Below are positions 11,160-22,599 of a stretch of DNA of 64,000 bases, piece after piece. The number at the start of each line of letters is the position of its first letter. The first letter of the stretch is position 1. Location of the stretch: NCBI GenBank assembly GCA_037039925.1, contig JAXRKP010001191.1, forward strand, positions 1 to 64,000, written 5' to 3'. The notes under the pieces were generated by a model. It was given only the letters and a program-made list of their open reading frames with translations. It did not search any database and was not told the origin of the DNA. The translations under genes were made by a program, and so were the position numbers. This stretch comes from Doris montereyensis. Its lineage: Eukaryota; Mollusca; Gastropoda; Nudibranchia; Dorididae.

Positions 11160-11770
11160 AAGACATCAAAAACACCAGACGTCATTAACAATGACAAGAG
11201 GAACCTGTGTGCCAAATATAAAAGAAATTGGTCGGTAAACGACGGAGGAGATAGAAGGGACATTGTCACTAATGCACTCCGAGAGCGTCACAATTTGAAA
11301 CTGGATCACAGAGCCTTGTCTGTCAGTGTCACTCAGGCCAGCTACACAAGTAAACTTTTTGTCAGTGACTCCCACTGTTAATAATGTTAAAAGAAGAATC
11401 TGCAAGCTTCCTTTTGAGTCTGCCTCAGAGGATCGTATCTACTCTACCTAAGCCTCCAGTAGAAATATTATGCAGTTATTCCGCCAGAGCTTACCCTAGT
11501 CATTTGACAAGCACACATGGGCTGCTGTATCTCTACCATGGTAAAGACAGTGAGGCAAGGGATATGTTGAAAATGATTGAAATGACCTTAAATAATATTT
11601 GATACTATCATTGGGTCTAATGAATATATGTTTACTGTCATTTCTTTCACTTTGTATCTCTACCACTACCAGAAGCCAACATCAAGTTTGCGAAAAACAG
11701 CAACAACAAGAATCAAAGAAAAGACGATTGCGATCAATGGAAAGAGCTTTTAGAGAGATTATTTATTTTT
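11160..11770 (+). pseudogene. Type-2 cassette interrupted by CR1-like LINE
   Basis: The alternative upstream segment (VNDGGDRRDIVTN) and exon 1 end are present with a donor at about 11540. Exon 2 starts normally but is interrupted at AGAGATT, after which a LINE reverse transcriptase starts. Unit 2 has the same junction near 26262-26281. Confidence 0.45.
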
Positions 11771-11960
11771 TATTTTTTTTATTTTGATGAATCTTAATAA
11801 TTTTCGTCCAATCTCCAACCTGAACTTCATCAAATTGTTGAAAAGGTTATGGTGAAAAGACTGAAAGAACATTTCTTGTAGATTGACACATCATCACAAG
11901 TGCAGCTACAATCAACGTATAAGACAGGGCACAGCTCGGAGACGGCACTTCTCAAAGTTC

Positions 11961-12500
11961 AAAACGACATGACTGACCTACTTTCCATAAACGACGACGT
12001 GTTACTGACCTACTTTCCATCAACGACGACGTGTTACTGACCTACTTTCCATCAACGACGACGTGTTACTGACCTATCAACGACAACGTGTTCCATCAAC
12101 GACGACGACTGTGTTCCTCAACGACGACGTTTCCATCAACGACAACGTGTTACTGACCTACTTTCCATCAACGACGACGTGTTACTGACTTACTTTCCAT
12201 CAACGACGTGTTACTGACCTACTTTCCATCAACGACGACGTGTTACTGACTTACTTTCCATCAACGACGTGTTACTGACCTACTTTCCATCAACGACGAC
12301 GTGTTACTGACTTACTTTTTACGACGTGTTTCCATCAACATCAACGACGTGTTACTGACCTACGTTCCATCAACGAACGTGTTACTGACCTACTTTCCAT
12401 CAACGACGACGTGTTACTGACCTACTTTCCATCAACGACGACGTGTTACTGACCTACTTTCCATCAACGACAACGCGTTACTGACTTACTTTTCCATTGA
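11961..12500 (+). repeat. 32-bp minisatellite inside LINE coding sequence
   Basis: The monomer contains CTGACCTACTTTCC followed by ATCAACGACGACGTGTTA, with shortened and point-variant copies, about 15 or more in total. The period (32) is not a multiple of three, so successive monomers shift the reading frame. It lies exactly between two parts of one reverse transcriptase reading frame. Confidence 0.8.
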
Positions 12501-12502
12501 AA

Positions 12503-12531
12503 CAAGGCCGTCTCTAATAGAGACGGCCTTG
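12503..12531. repeat. Perfect inverted repeat, 14-bp arms
   Basis: CAAGGCCGTCTCTA, one nucleotide, then its exact reverse complement. It directly follows the minisatellite. In unit 2 only the right arm end (GACGGCCTTG) is present. Confidence 0.85.
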
Positions 12532-13074
12532 CGACAACGCGTACTGCTGCTTCTCGATCTAGTGCGGCCAACAGTCGACATTAATCTGCTTTTTCAACAA
12601 CTGGATCATTAATTGGCATCACAGGGAATGCGCTGCCTTGGCTTGTCACATACCTCTCTAACCGATCCCAGAGATTATCAATGAATGGCGTGCTCTCACC
12701 AGTTGCCTATCTAACATTAAAAGTCTAAATATTATGAGACAAAGCTATTTGAAAGATCTCATTAAAATCCATCAGCCTTCACAGCAACTTATAGTTCATC
12801 TCAAACTGTCTCAGTCAAGAATATACCCAAATTAAATTTCTCTGGCAGAGCTTTTGAATTGCCTGCACCCAAAATGTGAAACTCCTTGGCTGAGAACACG
12901 GGAAATGAAAAAATCTCTGAATGTTTTATCACCAAAATTGAACTCTTTAAGAAATCCTTCTAAGTATAAGGCCTTACAATGAGTTGAAAATCATTTTGAT
13001 ATTACTATAAACATGCTGTTTAGTTTTTTATACAGGATTTCTTATATTACACTTTTAATTGTCGATGTTGTTAT

Positions 13075-13076
13075 TA

Positions 13077-13174
<98 letters not shown>

Positions 13175-13238
13175 GTTATTATTATTATTGTTATTGTTAT
13201 TGTTATTGTTATTATTGTTATTGTTATTATTATTATTA

Positions 13239-13326
<88 letters not shown>
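13075..13326 (+). repeat. (TTA)n microsatellite, about 250 bp
   Basis: Almost pure TTA/ATT repeat with a central run of GTT-for-ATT interruptions. It directly follows the 3' end of the CR1-like LINE. The long poly-Leu, poly-Ile and poly-Tyr reading frames here are not genes. Confidence 0.95.
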
Positions 13327-13574
13327 GAATTATGAAATGTTTTTGACATCTCTTCTCTCTTAAATCAGAAGGATTCCAGATAACGTTAAACTTTGGTTTT
13401 TAAGTATCAAATGTCACTTCTTTTTTCGCATTGAAGTTGCATGCTGACTGAAAGTTGTAATGTGATAGCCATACAAAGTTGTAAGATGTCTTTCATTATG
13501 TATCTTACATGTTTATACATACAAGCTTTCACTTACATTGAATGATTTGAGTCTGTTTCGATTTTCTTCTTCAG

Positions 13575-14306
13575 AATCACAGCTCAGCCAAAAAAAAGAA
13601 GGGAAGATGTCTGAGAGACTGTAATATTTGTCAGTGTCAGTGAGTACAACAAGAAACCAACGTCTCGTTCAGGTGAAGGTGCGGGCCGTGGCTTGTCAAG
13701 ACCTACATGGCAATATTTCGACCAGCTCTTTTTTTCTGAAGGACATTGGCACTAATGACAACACATGGACAGCTTTATTTTGGAACTTTGGCGGGGGACC
13801 ATAGAGCCTTGTCTGACGTAAAATCAGGTCAGCTACACACGTAAAGATTTTCAGCGGCTGTTAAAGGAGAATCCGCAAGCTTCCTTTGAGTGTGGAGGAT
13901 CTTCTACTCTACACCAGCTGTAGAAATATTATGCATTTCCCCGGCAAGAGCTCACCCCAAGCCATTTGGCTAGCCACGCATGAGCTGCTGTATCTCTACC
14001 ATGATAAAGACACTGAGGCAAGGGACATGTCTAGTGAAGGAAATGACATTAACTAATATCAGAGTATTCATATATTTTCAATGTCATTTCCTTCTTTTGT
14101 ATCTCTACCACTACCAGAATCCAACATCAAGTATGCAAAAAACAGCAACTACAAGAATCAAAGGAACAAAAAAAGAAGACGATGGTGATCAATGTAAAGA
14201 GCTTTTACTTTTAGAGAGACAACTAAAAGAAAGAAAATTAGAGTACTCAGTTATGAATAAAATCACTCAAAACCTAAGCAGATCGTTTTCACCATTCAAT
14301 GTCTAA
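13575..14306 (+). pseudogene. MADF-like cassette, donor mutated
   Basis: The counterpart of the first cassette in unit 1 but of a different subtype. The MADF block is good, exon 1 is shortened in the middle, and the donor reads CCATGATAAAG, so GT is lost. Exon 2 (about 14118-14306) is complete, ending FSPFNV. The same variant is in unit 3 at 27840-28560. Confidence 0.45.
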
Positions 14307-14439
14307 AGAGTTTCGTCGGTGTTTTCAGATATTTTCAGTATTTTTAAAAAACATGAATGGTTGAAAATAACATACCGTTTATGTGCAAAAATGTCATTTT
14401 TATTACAATTGTTTTTCTCAAAAAGTTTATAAGATATCA

Positions 14440-14900
14440 AACACAGCCGACGTCATTTTATTAACATTGACAACAGGAACCTGTGTGCCAAATATAAAAC
14501 AAATTGGTCGGTAAATCACTAATGTCACTCCGAGAGCCTCAGAGGATTGTGTCTACTCTACGCCACCAATAGAAATACTGTGCAGTTTTTTTCCCCGCCA
14601 GAGCTCACCCCAAGCAATTTGAAAAGCTACACATCTACTGTTGTATCTCTACCATGGTACAGACAGTGAGGCGAGGGACATGTTGAAAATGAAGGAAATG
14701 GCATTAAATATTAGTTTATATTATCATTGGGGTATAATTTGATGTTTAATGACATTTCTTTCACTTTGTATTTCTACCACTACCAGAAGCCAACATCAAG
14801 TTTGCGAGCGAAAACAGCAACTACAAGAATCAAAAAAAAACAAATAAAAAAACAAAAGAAGACGATGGTGATCAATGAAAAGAGCGTTTAGGGAGAGAAT
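14440..14900 (+). pseudogene. Type-2 cassette, deleted
   Basis: The upstream segment is joined early to the exon 1 end (VTLRASEDCVYST-type reading), losing about 120 nt. Exon 2 is chimaeric. The intron has lost its TATAAATA (TATAATTTG). Confidence 0.35.
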
Positions 14901-14999
14901 AAAAGAAGAAAGCCGTACCTCGTGAAACGATTTGTTTTGCTTTTGGGTTTTGGTTTTTCCATTTAGTATATATATTATATTTAAGTAACTGTCAAACTA

Positions 15000-15424
15000 T
15001 ATAGTCACCCTATATTATTGAAAAGTTTGTAGCGTCCTTGGTTGCCAGGAAATGGCCGTCATCTTCGATTTTGACCCAATTTTCAAAATCTGTCTCCTCA
15101 CTTAGTTATAAATAAAATCACTCAAAACCTGTGCCGATCGTTTTTGCCATTCGATATCGAAAGATTGACGTCGGCTTTTCAGATGTTTTAGATATTTTAA
15201 ATAAAATGAATTTTTTTGCAGTACACAGGTGGCTGGTTACTTTCTTCGTTTTACTTTGGTTGCTGTAGGTAAGGGTGTTTTCTTTATTGTGATGTTAAGA
15301 TTTATTTAGAACATTGTTTTGTGTGTTATTTTTCTTATATTCAGAATAAATGTTTTTTCTTCCGATTTATGTCAAAATTGACTTTCTCTCAATTGCGTTT
15401 CAGGTGACAATTCAAAGGTAAGAA
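15000..15424 (+). repeat. Spacer D, unit 2 first copy
   Basis: Matches 1830-2262 closely, including TTTTTTTGCAG, the hydrophobic mini-frame, GTAGGTAAGG and the 14-nt micro-exon-like block before GTAAG. Confidence 0.5.
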
Positions 15425-15873
15425 ACTTAAACAATTATTTGTGATTTTCTCTACTCTACGCCAGCAATAGAAATTAATATGCAGTTTTTCCCCCCGCCAG
15501 AGCTTACCCCAAAGAACTTGGCTAGCACATGCATTGGCTGCTGTATCTCTACCATAGTAAAGACAGCGAGGCAAGGGGCATGTCGAAAGTGAAGGAAATG
15601 ACATTAACTAATATTTTATACTATCATTGAATTATACATATTTGTTTGATGTCATTTTCTTCTCTTTGTATCTCTACCACTACCAGAATCCAACATCAAG
15701 TATGCGAAAATAGCAACTTCAAGAATCAAAGGAACAAAAAAAAGAAGACGATGGTGATCAATGTAAGGAGCTTTTACTTTTAGAGAGACAACTAAAAAGA
15801 AAGAAAATTAGAGTACTCAGTTATGAATATAATCACTCAAAACCTAAGCAGATCGTTTTCACCATTCAATGTC
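15425..15873 (+). pseudogene. Half cassette lacking MADF block
   Basis: Counterpart of 2262-2695: exon 1 end, mutated donor (CCATAGTAAAG), intron, and exon 2 with a one-base insertion in the Lys run and the SPFNV ending. Confidence 0.45.
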
Positions 15874-16004
15874 TAAAAGTTACGTCGGTGTTTTCAGATA
15901 TTTTCAGTATTTTTTAAAAACGAATGGTTGAAAATAACACGTCGTTTATGTGCGAAAATGGCATTTTTATTATAATTGTTTTTCTTAAAAAGTTTATAAG
16001 ATAT

Positions 16005-16620
16005 CAAACACAGCCGACGTCATTCTATTAACATTGAGAACAGGAACCTGTGTGCCAAATATAAAACAAATTGGTCGGTAAACGACGGAGGTGATAGAAG
16101 GGACGTTGTCACTAATGTCACTCCGAGAGCGTCACAGTTATAAACTAGACCACAGAGCCTTGTCTGTCACTGTCAGTCAGGCCAGTTACACAAGTAAACT
16201 TTTGTCAGCGACTCCCATTGTTAAAGTAGAATCTGCAAGGTTCCTTTGAGTCTGTCTCAGAGGATCATATCTACTCTACGCCACCAATAGAAATACTGTG
16301 CAGCTTTTTCCCCCGCCAGAGCTCACCCCAAGCAATTTGAAAGCTACACATCTACTGTTGTATCTCTACCATGGTACAGACAGTGAGGCGAGGGACATGT
16401 TGAAAATGAAGGAAATGGCATTAAATATTAGTTTATACTATGATTGGGGTATAAACAGATGTTTAACGTAATTTCTTTCACTTTGTATCTCTACCACTAC
16501 CAGAAGCCAACATCAAGTTTGCGATCGAAAAACACAACTACAAGAATCAAAGAAAACAAATAAAACAAGAAAAAAAGACGATGGTGATCAATGAAAAGAG
16601 CGTTTAGGGAGAGAATAAAA
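16005..16620 (+). pseudogene. Type-2 cassette
   Basis: Counterpart of 2850-3460, with CCATGGTACAG in place of the donor. The chimaeric exon 2 has lost one A-rich codon group compared with unit 1. Confidence 0.4.
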
Positions 16621-16739
16621 GAAGAAAGCCGCATCTCTTGAAACGATTTGTTTTGCTTTTGGGTTTTGGTTTTTCCATTTATTATATATATTATATTTAT
16701 AACTGTTTATAGTAACTGTATTATTGAAAGGTTTGTAGC

Positions 16740-17542
16740 GTCCTTGGTTGCCAAGGAAATGGCCGTCATCTTCCATTTTGACCCAATTTTCAAAATCTGT
16801 CTCCTCTTAGTTATAAATAAAATCACTCAAAACCTGTGCCGATCGTTTTTGCCATTCGATATCGAAAGATTGACGTCGGCTTTTCAGATGTTTTAGATAT
16901 TTTAAATAAAATGAATTTTTTTGCAGTACACAGGTGGCTGGTTACTTTCTTCGTGTTACTTTGGTTGTTGTAGGTAAGGGTGTTTTCTTTATTGTGATGT
17001 TAAGATTTATTTAGAACATTGTTTTGTGTGTGATTTTTCTTATATTTAAAATAAGTGTTTGTTTCTCCGATTTATGTCAAAATTGACTTTCTCTCAATTA
17101 TGTTTCAGGTGACAATTCAATTGTGAGAAACTTTAACAGTTATTTGTGATTTTCATTTTTTGCTCTCTTAAAGTTCCTGTGTCACCACTGTGAATTATAT
17201 CAGTGTTTCTATGTTTTGTTGTCTTTTTTGACATGTATAAAGTTTAGTTTTCAATATCTCTCTTCTTGACATAAAATAAGTTGGCCCTATCCCCAACACA
17301 TACCATTCCATTTCATTTTTCTTTCATGTTTATAACTCTTTACTTTTTTTTTTACTTTTTTCAACAGATTGATAAAGTTGATTGCTTTGACAAGGAGGAG
17401 AAGATCGATGAAGGATTGTGATGGAAACTTTCAATAAACACTTTCAGTCTTCATGAGAAAAGGTCTTCTTGCCATCCCTCAGTGTCACAGTCACAGCAAC
17501 ACTGAGGCAGAGAGGGTATTTTCCTTTCTTTCTTATCTTTAG
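16740..17542 (+). repeat. Spacer D plus spacer E, unit 2
   Basis: Spacer D at 16860-17130 has the mini-frame variant with TTCGTGTTAC. Spacer E has CTTTCAATAAACAC at about 17428. It ends at a TCTTTAG acceptor (17542). Confidence 0.5.
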
Positions 17543-18045
17543 CAGTTGCCATTGGCTTGTCAAGACCTACATGGCAATATTTCGACCAGCTCTTTTTTCT
17601 CAAGGACATTGGCACTAATTACGTCACATCGAGCTTAATTTGGAACTTTGGCGGTGATTAGAAAGCATTGTCTGTCAGTCAAGCCAGCTAGACACGGAAA
17701 GATTTGTCAGCGACTTCCATCGTTAAAGAAGGATAATCCGCAAGCTTCCTTTGAGTCTGCCTCAGAGTCAGAGGATCTTCTCTACTCTACGCCACCAGTA
17801 GAAATATTATGCAGTTTGTCCGCCAGAATTCGCCTCAAGCCAATTGGCGCGCCTCACATCGGCTGTTGTATCTCTATCATGGTAAAGACTGAGACAAGGG
17901 ACATGTCGAAAGTGAAGGAAATGACATTAAATAATATTTCATGCCATTATTGCAGTATAAATATAATGTTTAATGTCATTTCCTTCTCTTTGTATCTCTA
18001 CCACTACCAAAAGCCAACATCAAGTGTGCGAAAATCAATGACATA
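17543..18045 (+). pseudogene. Cassette with alternative exon 1 start, best-preserved exon 1
   Basis: From 17648 to 18046 the frame is open for 132 codons through exon 1, across the intron, into exon 2. This is the longest cassette-derived open frame in the array. A GTAAAG donor is intact at 17882. The frame includes PARHGKICQRLPSLKKD and the STPPVEILCSL segment shared by nearly all copies. Being open across an intron suggests chance plus low divergence, not a true long exon. Confidence 0.45.
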
Positions 18046-18381
18046 AATAAAATAAAAGACTTTGGTGATCAATGGCAAAAGCTTTTACAAAGAGATCAAA
18101 AAGAAGTTGGAGTATGGTATTGACAAAGAGATCCTGAAAGTGATGACTTGCGTTTTTTGACATCGCTACTTTCCTAAATCAGAAGGATTCCAAACTGGTT
18201 TTCAAGTATTGAATGCCACTTCTTTTCTCGCTTTGAATTTGCGTGCTGACTGAGTGAAATTTGTAATGTGGTAGCCAATACATGTAAGAAATCTTACATT
18301 ACGATATATCTTACAATCTTATGATTATCAGCTTTCACTTACATTGAATAATTGAGTCTGTTTCGATTTTTCTTTTTTCAG

Positions 18382-19132
18382 AATCACAGCTCAGACAAAA
18401 AAAGGGGAGATGTCTGAGAGACTGTAATATTTGTCAGTGTCAGTGAGTACAACAAGAAACCAACGTCTCGCTCAGGTGAAAAGGTGCGGGCCGTGGCTTG
18501 TCAAGACCTACATGGCAATATTTCGATTTTTTTTATGAAGGACATCTACGTCACTAATGTCACGCCGAGAGCTTAATTTGGAACTTTGGTGGTGATTATA
18601 GAGCGTTAACTGTCAGTCAAGTCAGCTGTAAAGATTTGTCAGCAATTGTGACTGTTAAAGTCTTAACGTTAAAGGAGAATCCGCAAGTTTCCTTTGAGTC
18701 TGCCTCAGAGGATCGTTTCTTCTCTACGCCACAAGTAATATTATACAGTTATTCCACCAGAGCTCACCTCAAACTATTTGGCGCGCCTCACATCGACTGC
18801 TGTATCTCTACCATGGTAAAGACAGTGAGGCAACGGGCATGTCGAGAGTGAAGGAAATGACATTAAATAATATTTAATACTATCACTTGGGTATAAATAT
18901 ATTTAATGTCATTTTTTCACTTTGTATCTCTACGAGTACCAAAAGCCAACGTCAAGTATGCGAAAAACAGCAACAACAAGAATCAAAGGAACAAAGAAAA
19001 GAGGACGACGGTGATCAACGTAAAGAGCTTTTACTTTTAGAGAGACAACTAAAAGAAAGAAAATTAGAGTACTCAGTTATGAATAAAATCACTCAAAACC
19101 TGTGCAGATCGTTTTTGCCATTAAATATCTAA
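18382..19132 (+). pseudogene. MADF-like cassette
   Basis: The MADF block has two extra A residues before GGTGCGGG, which shift the frame. GTAAAG donor intact. The exon 2 frame runs from an ATG at 18887 through the intron end to LPLNI-stop at 19132 (81 codons). Confidence 0.45.
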
Positions 19133-19189
19133 AGAGTTACGTCGGCTTTTTCAGATTCAGTTTTTTCACCCCAAAATGTTTGAAAATAA

Positions 19190-20110
19190 CATGTCGTTTA
19201 TGTATAAAAATGTCATTTTATTCTTTTTATGTGCGAAAATGACGATGTAATTCTATTAACATTGACAAGGGGAACCTTTAATACAAATCGGTCGGTAAAC
19301 GACGGAGGAGATAGAAGGGACATTGTCACTAATGTTTTTCACAATTTGAAACTAACGGTTAGTCAGGCCAGATAAACTTTTGTTTGAACTGTTAACAATG
19401 TTAAAAGAAGAATCTGCAAGCTTCCTTTGAGTCTGCCTCAGAGGATATCTACTCTACCTAAGCCTCCAATAGAAATATTGCGCAGTTTTTCCGCCAGAGA
19501 TTTTGACAAGTTTTAACAGTGAGGCGAAGGATATGTTGAAAATGAAGCCATTAAATATTATTTATATACTTTAATACAATCTCTGCCATCAGAAGACAAC
19601 ATCAAGTTTGCAAAAACAGCAACTACCAGACGATTGTGATCAATGAAAAAGAGAGAGATCATTTATTTTTTTATTTTTGTTAAGTGATGAACATTGTCAA
19701 CTGAACAATTTGATCTCATTAAAATCCATTTCTTATAGATCATCTCAAACTGTCTCAGTCAAGAATATACGTCCAAATTAAATTTTTTTTCTCTGGCAGA
19801 CGATCACCAAAGTGTAAAAGTCTTGTCTGATTTTTCGGGAAATAAAAAAATCTCTGAATGTTTTACAATCAGAAATCCAATTGTATAAGACCTTACGATG
19901 ATTTTGAAACTCAGCTATAAAGTTTAGTTTTCAACAAGTAAAGATTTTTCAGCAATTTATTCCTACAGTTAAAGGAAAATGCTGTATTTTGAATGTTTAA
20001 TTTCTGACATCTCCTACCAAATCAGAAGGATTCTAGATTGTTAAACTGACATTTTTTAAATAAAATCAAAGTCACTTCTTTTTTTCGCATTGAAGTTGCA
20101 TGCTGACTGA
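19190..20110 (+). repeat. Eroded patch: condensed copy of a cassette, LINE tail and unit start
   Basis: The order type-2 segment, exon 1 end, intron, exon 2, LINE C-terminal part, then unit start (GCATTGAAGTTGCATGC) is kept. Each part has many short internal deletions, so about 2.3 kb is reduced to 0.9 kb. No (TTA)n remains. Unit 1 lacks this patch. Confidence 0.5.
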
Positions 20111-20224
20111 AAGTTGTAATTTAGCCATCAAAGTTGTAAGATGCCTTTCCAGCATGTTTATACATACCAGTTTTTCACTTGCATGATGGATGATTTGAGT
20201 CTATTTCGATTTTCCTTTTCAGCT

Positions 20225-20880
20225 TTCACTACATTGAATCACAGCTCAGACAAAAAACAGAAAAAAGGGGGAGATTCTGAAGACTGCCATAATTTGTCAG
20301 TGTCAGTGGTACAACAAAAAACCGTCTCGCTCAGGTGAAGGTGCGGGCCATGGCTTGTCAAGACCTACATGGCAATATTTCGACCAGATGACAGAGGAGA
20401 TAGAAGGGACATTGTCACTAATGTCACTCCGGAGAGCGTCACAATTTGAAACTAGATCATAGAGCCTTGTCTGTCACTGTCAGTCAGGCCAAGTAAACAT
20501 TTGTCAGCGACTCCCATTGTTAAAGAAGAATGCAACTTTGAGTCTTCAGAGGATCATATCTACTCTACGCCACCAATAGAAATACTGGGCATCTTTTTCC
20601 CCGCCAGAGCTCACCCCAAGCAATTTGAAAAGCCTACACATCTACTGTTGTATCTCTACCATGGTCCAGACAGTGAGACGAGGACATGTTGGAAATGAAG
20701 GAAATGGCATTAAACACCGGGGTATAAACAGATGTTTAATGTCATTTCTTTCACTTTGTATCTCTACCACTACCAGAAGCCAACATCAAGTTTGCGAGCG
20801 AAAAACAGCAACTACAAAAATCAAAGAAACAAATAAAACAAGAAAAGAAGACGATGGTGATCAATGAAAAGAGCGTTTAG
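20225..20880 (+). pseudogene. MADF-like cassette fused to type-2 end
   Basis: Acceptor and SGEGAG block are clear, then the sequence switches to the type-2 segment (RRDIVTN) within exon 1. CCATGGTCCAG replaces the donor. The intron has lost the ATTTATACTATGATT part. Exon 2 is chimaeric. Confidence 0.4.
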
Positions 20881-20999
20881 GGAGAGAATAAAGAAGAAAG
20901 CCGCACCTCGTGAAACGATTTGTCTTGCCATTTAGTATATATATTATATTTAAGTAACTGTCAAAATATATAGTCTCCCGGAGGGATTATGTAATTGTT

Positions 21000-22240
21000 G
21001 AAAATACTTTCTTCACGTCCATGAATTGGCTGTCTTCTTTCATTATTTCTCCTTTGATTCTTAATTTGTCGTATTGGGCATGCGTTGGTATTTCTCGCAC
21101 TCTTCATTGCTCCCCAGAACAACTTTTGATTTCCTTGATAGCTTTCTTGAAGTCTTTGTCAAACTCTTCCCATTATTCCTGTTTTGCTTTCCTCAGTTTT
21201 CCTCTTTGGCGATAGTCCTTTTATTCACGTAATCTATCCTATCCTCTGGTATTTGGTATCTTTGTTTTCAAGTATTTCTTCTAGACATCCTTCTTTTCTT
21301 TGATCTTAGTCTTCATATTATCATTCCACCATGCTGATCTTTTCCTATCTCCTTTAATTTGTTTCCTACAACAGACCACTTCACTACAACTGAGGAATGT
21401 TTTTTTTTATACATTTGCCACTTGTCTTCTATTGTGCTATCACTCAGATCCACCTGCCTTTCACTTTCACTGATAAATCTTTTTATCCTGGATTGGTATA
21501 TATCTGTTTTACTATTGGTTTATTTAGTTCCTCTATTTTGAGTTTAGTAGCTTTCTTTTCTTTCCTTTTCTGTATGTTTTCTTCAGTCAGTAATCTCATT
21601 TTGACAATCACTAGGTGAGGATCACTAAATATTTCTGCTCCTTTGTTTACTCTTGCATCCATTGTAATGTAAAAAGGGAGCCGCTACCTATTATGTAGTC
21701 TATGATTGACTTTTTCCCATCCGTCTTTATTTACTCTTGTATATTTGGGGATATATTTATGAGGGAAAGGGGTGTTTTCTCTCCTCCTTTACCTATTACT
21801 CCTCCTGATATTTCTAAATTGCTGCCTTCTAGCAGTTAAATCTCCTAAAACCATTAGTTCCTGTTTGGGTTTGAGAATCTCTGCAGCTATTTTTTAAATC
21901 ATTTTCGAAGACCTTTTTCCTCTTGAGTGGCATCTTCGTTTGGTCCATAGGCTTTTAATTATTTAATTTCTCTTCCTTTTGGTTAAATGTTTACCTCTAA
22001 TAGCCGTGGGCTTATAAATTTCCAACTTTCTAGTAGCTTTTCATGCCTTTTATGCACTGGAAGGCCTATTCCTGCTCTAGCTCTATCTTTGAGATCTATT
22101 CCTCAGAAGATTAAAATTCTATTTGGTCCTACATTTTCTATTCCTTGTCCTTTTCTCTTTGTTTCTGTAATAGCCAAAATGTCTACTTTGCATTTTTCCA
22201 TTTCTTCAACTAATTCTAACTCTTTTCCAATTATTGCCCT
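21000..22240 (-). pseudogene. LINE endonuclease fragment, inverted, unit 2
   Basis: Counterpart of 6414-7735 with the same endonuclease signatures on the minus strand. Different small indels from unit 1 show independent decay after duplication. Confidence 0.65.
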
Positions 22241-22560
22241 AACATTAAAAATCACGGTCCGTGTTCATTTCATTTTCGTCATTGAAAGATCAAGCCGGGT
22301 ATATTACATTTATGGTTGGGTTGCCACCTTGAGGCCCCCTACCAGGCTTGTTATTTTCTGTCAGGATTAACTCCTTAGCCTTTGTTTGCACAAAACCATC
22401 CCACAAGGCAGCAGGTTGTTATTTTATGTCAGAGTTTACTCCTTTAGCCTTTGATTAACCAAGACCCACCTGCAAGGCAAGAGGAGGCCCATGGAGGGCG
22501 GGACCGCCTAATCCCCGTACAGGTGCTGACCTGTCCACTGCCCGGTAATTACCAGCTTTC
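22240..22560 (-). repeat. Probable LINE 5' region, unit 2
   Basis: Near-identical to 7736-8040. Unit 1 has an extra C in CTCCCTTAGCC and other single-base differences. Confidence 0.4.
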
Positions 22561-22599
22561 ATTTACGTTTAACGATTTGAATCTGTCTCGATTTTCTTT

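Larger units (their letters stand above)
11785..13075 (+). pseudogene. CR1-like LINE, 3' half, unit 1
   Basis: Reading begins in a reverse transcriptase (NNFRPISNLN, LLEKVMVKRLKEHF, a STYKTGHSSETALLKVQND segment). It is interrupted by a minisatellite and resumes at the DLSAAFDT-like position (about 12545-12640), then RLSMNGVLS-like codons. The catalytic centre and following part are deleted. The C-terminal end (LPAPKVWNSLAENT-like, 12850-12960) leads into the (TTA)n tail. CR1/L2-group elements end in short tandem repeats, so this is a natural 3' end. Confidence 0.65.
1..13330 (+). repeat. Higher-order unit 1
   Basis: This unit starts with the end of a (TTA)n tract and finishes with the (TTA)n tract at 13075-13326. 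In order it holds cassettes (257-6400), an inverted LINE endonuclease piece, more cassettes, a LINE reverse transcriptase piece, three cassettes, and a CR1-like LINE carrying a minisatellite. The left edge is cut by the window. Confidence 0.65.

Noticed and set aside
11961..12500. CRISPR-like look of a 32-bp repeat array
   Set aside because: There are no unique spacers, the monomers are contiguous and variable, and the setting is a eukaryotic LINE; it is a minisatellite.
13059..13328. Open frames of pure Leu, Ile or Tyr over 60-116 codons at the TTA tracts
   Set aside because: They are translations of a trinucleotide repeat in its three frames.
17648..18046. 132-codon frame as an independent intact gene
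   Set aside because: It crosses an intron with intact borders and belongs to a cassette whose relatives are all broken; low divergence explains the open frame.
21987..22370. 127-codon plus-strand open frame
   Set aside because: It is the antisense of the LINE endonuclease fragment, which has recognisable motifs on the minus strand.
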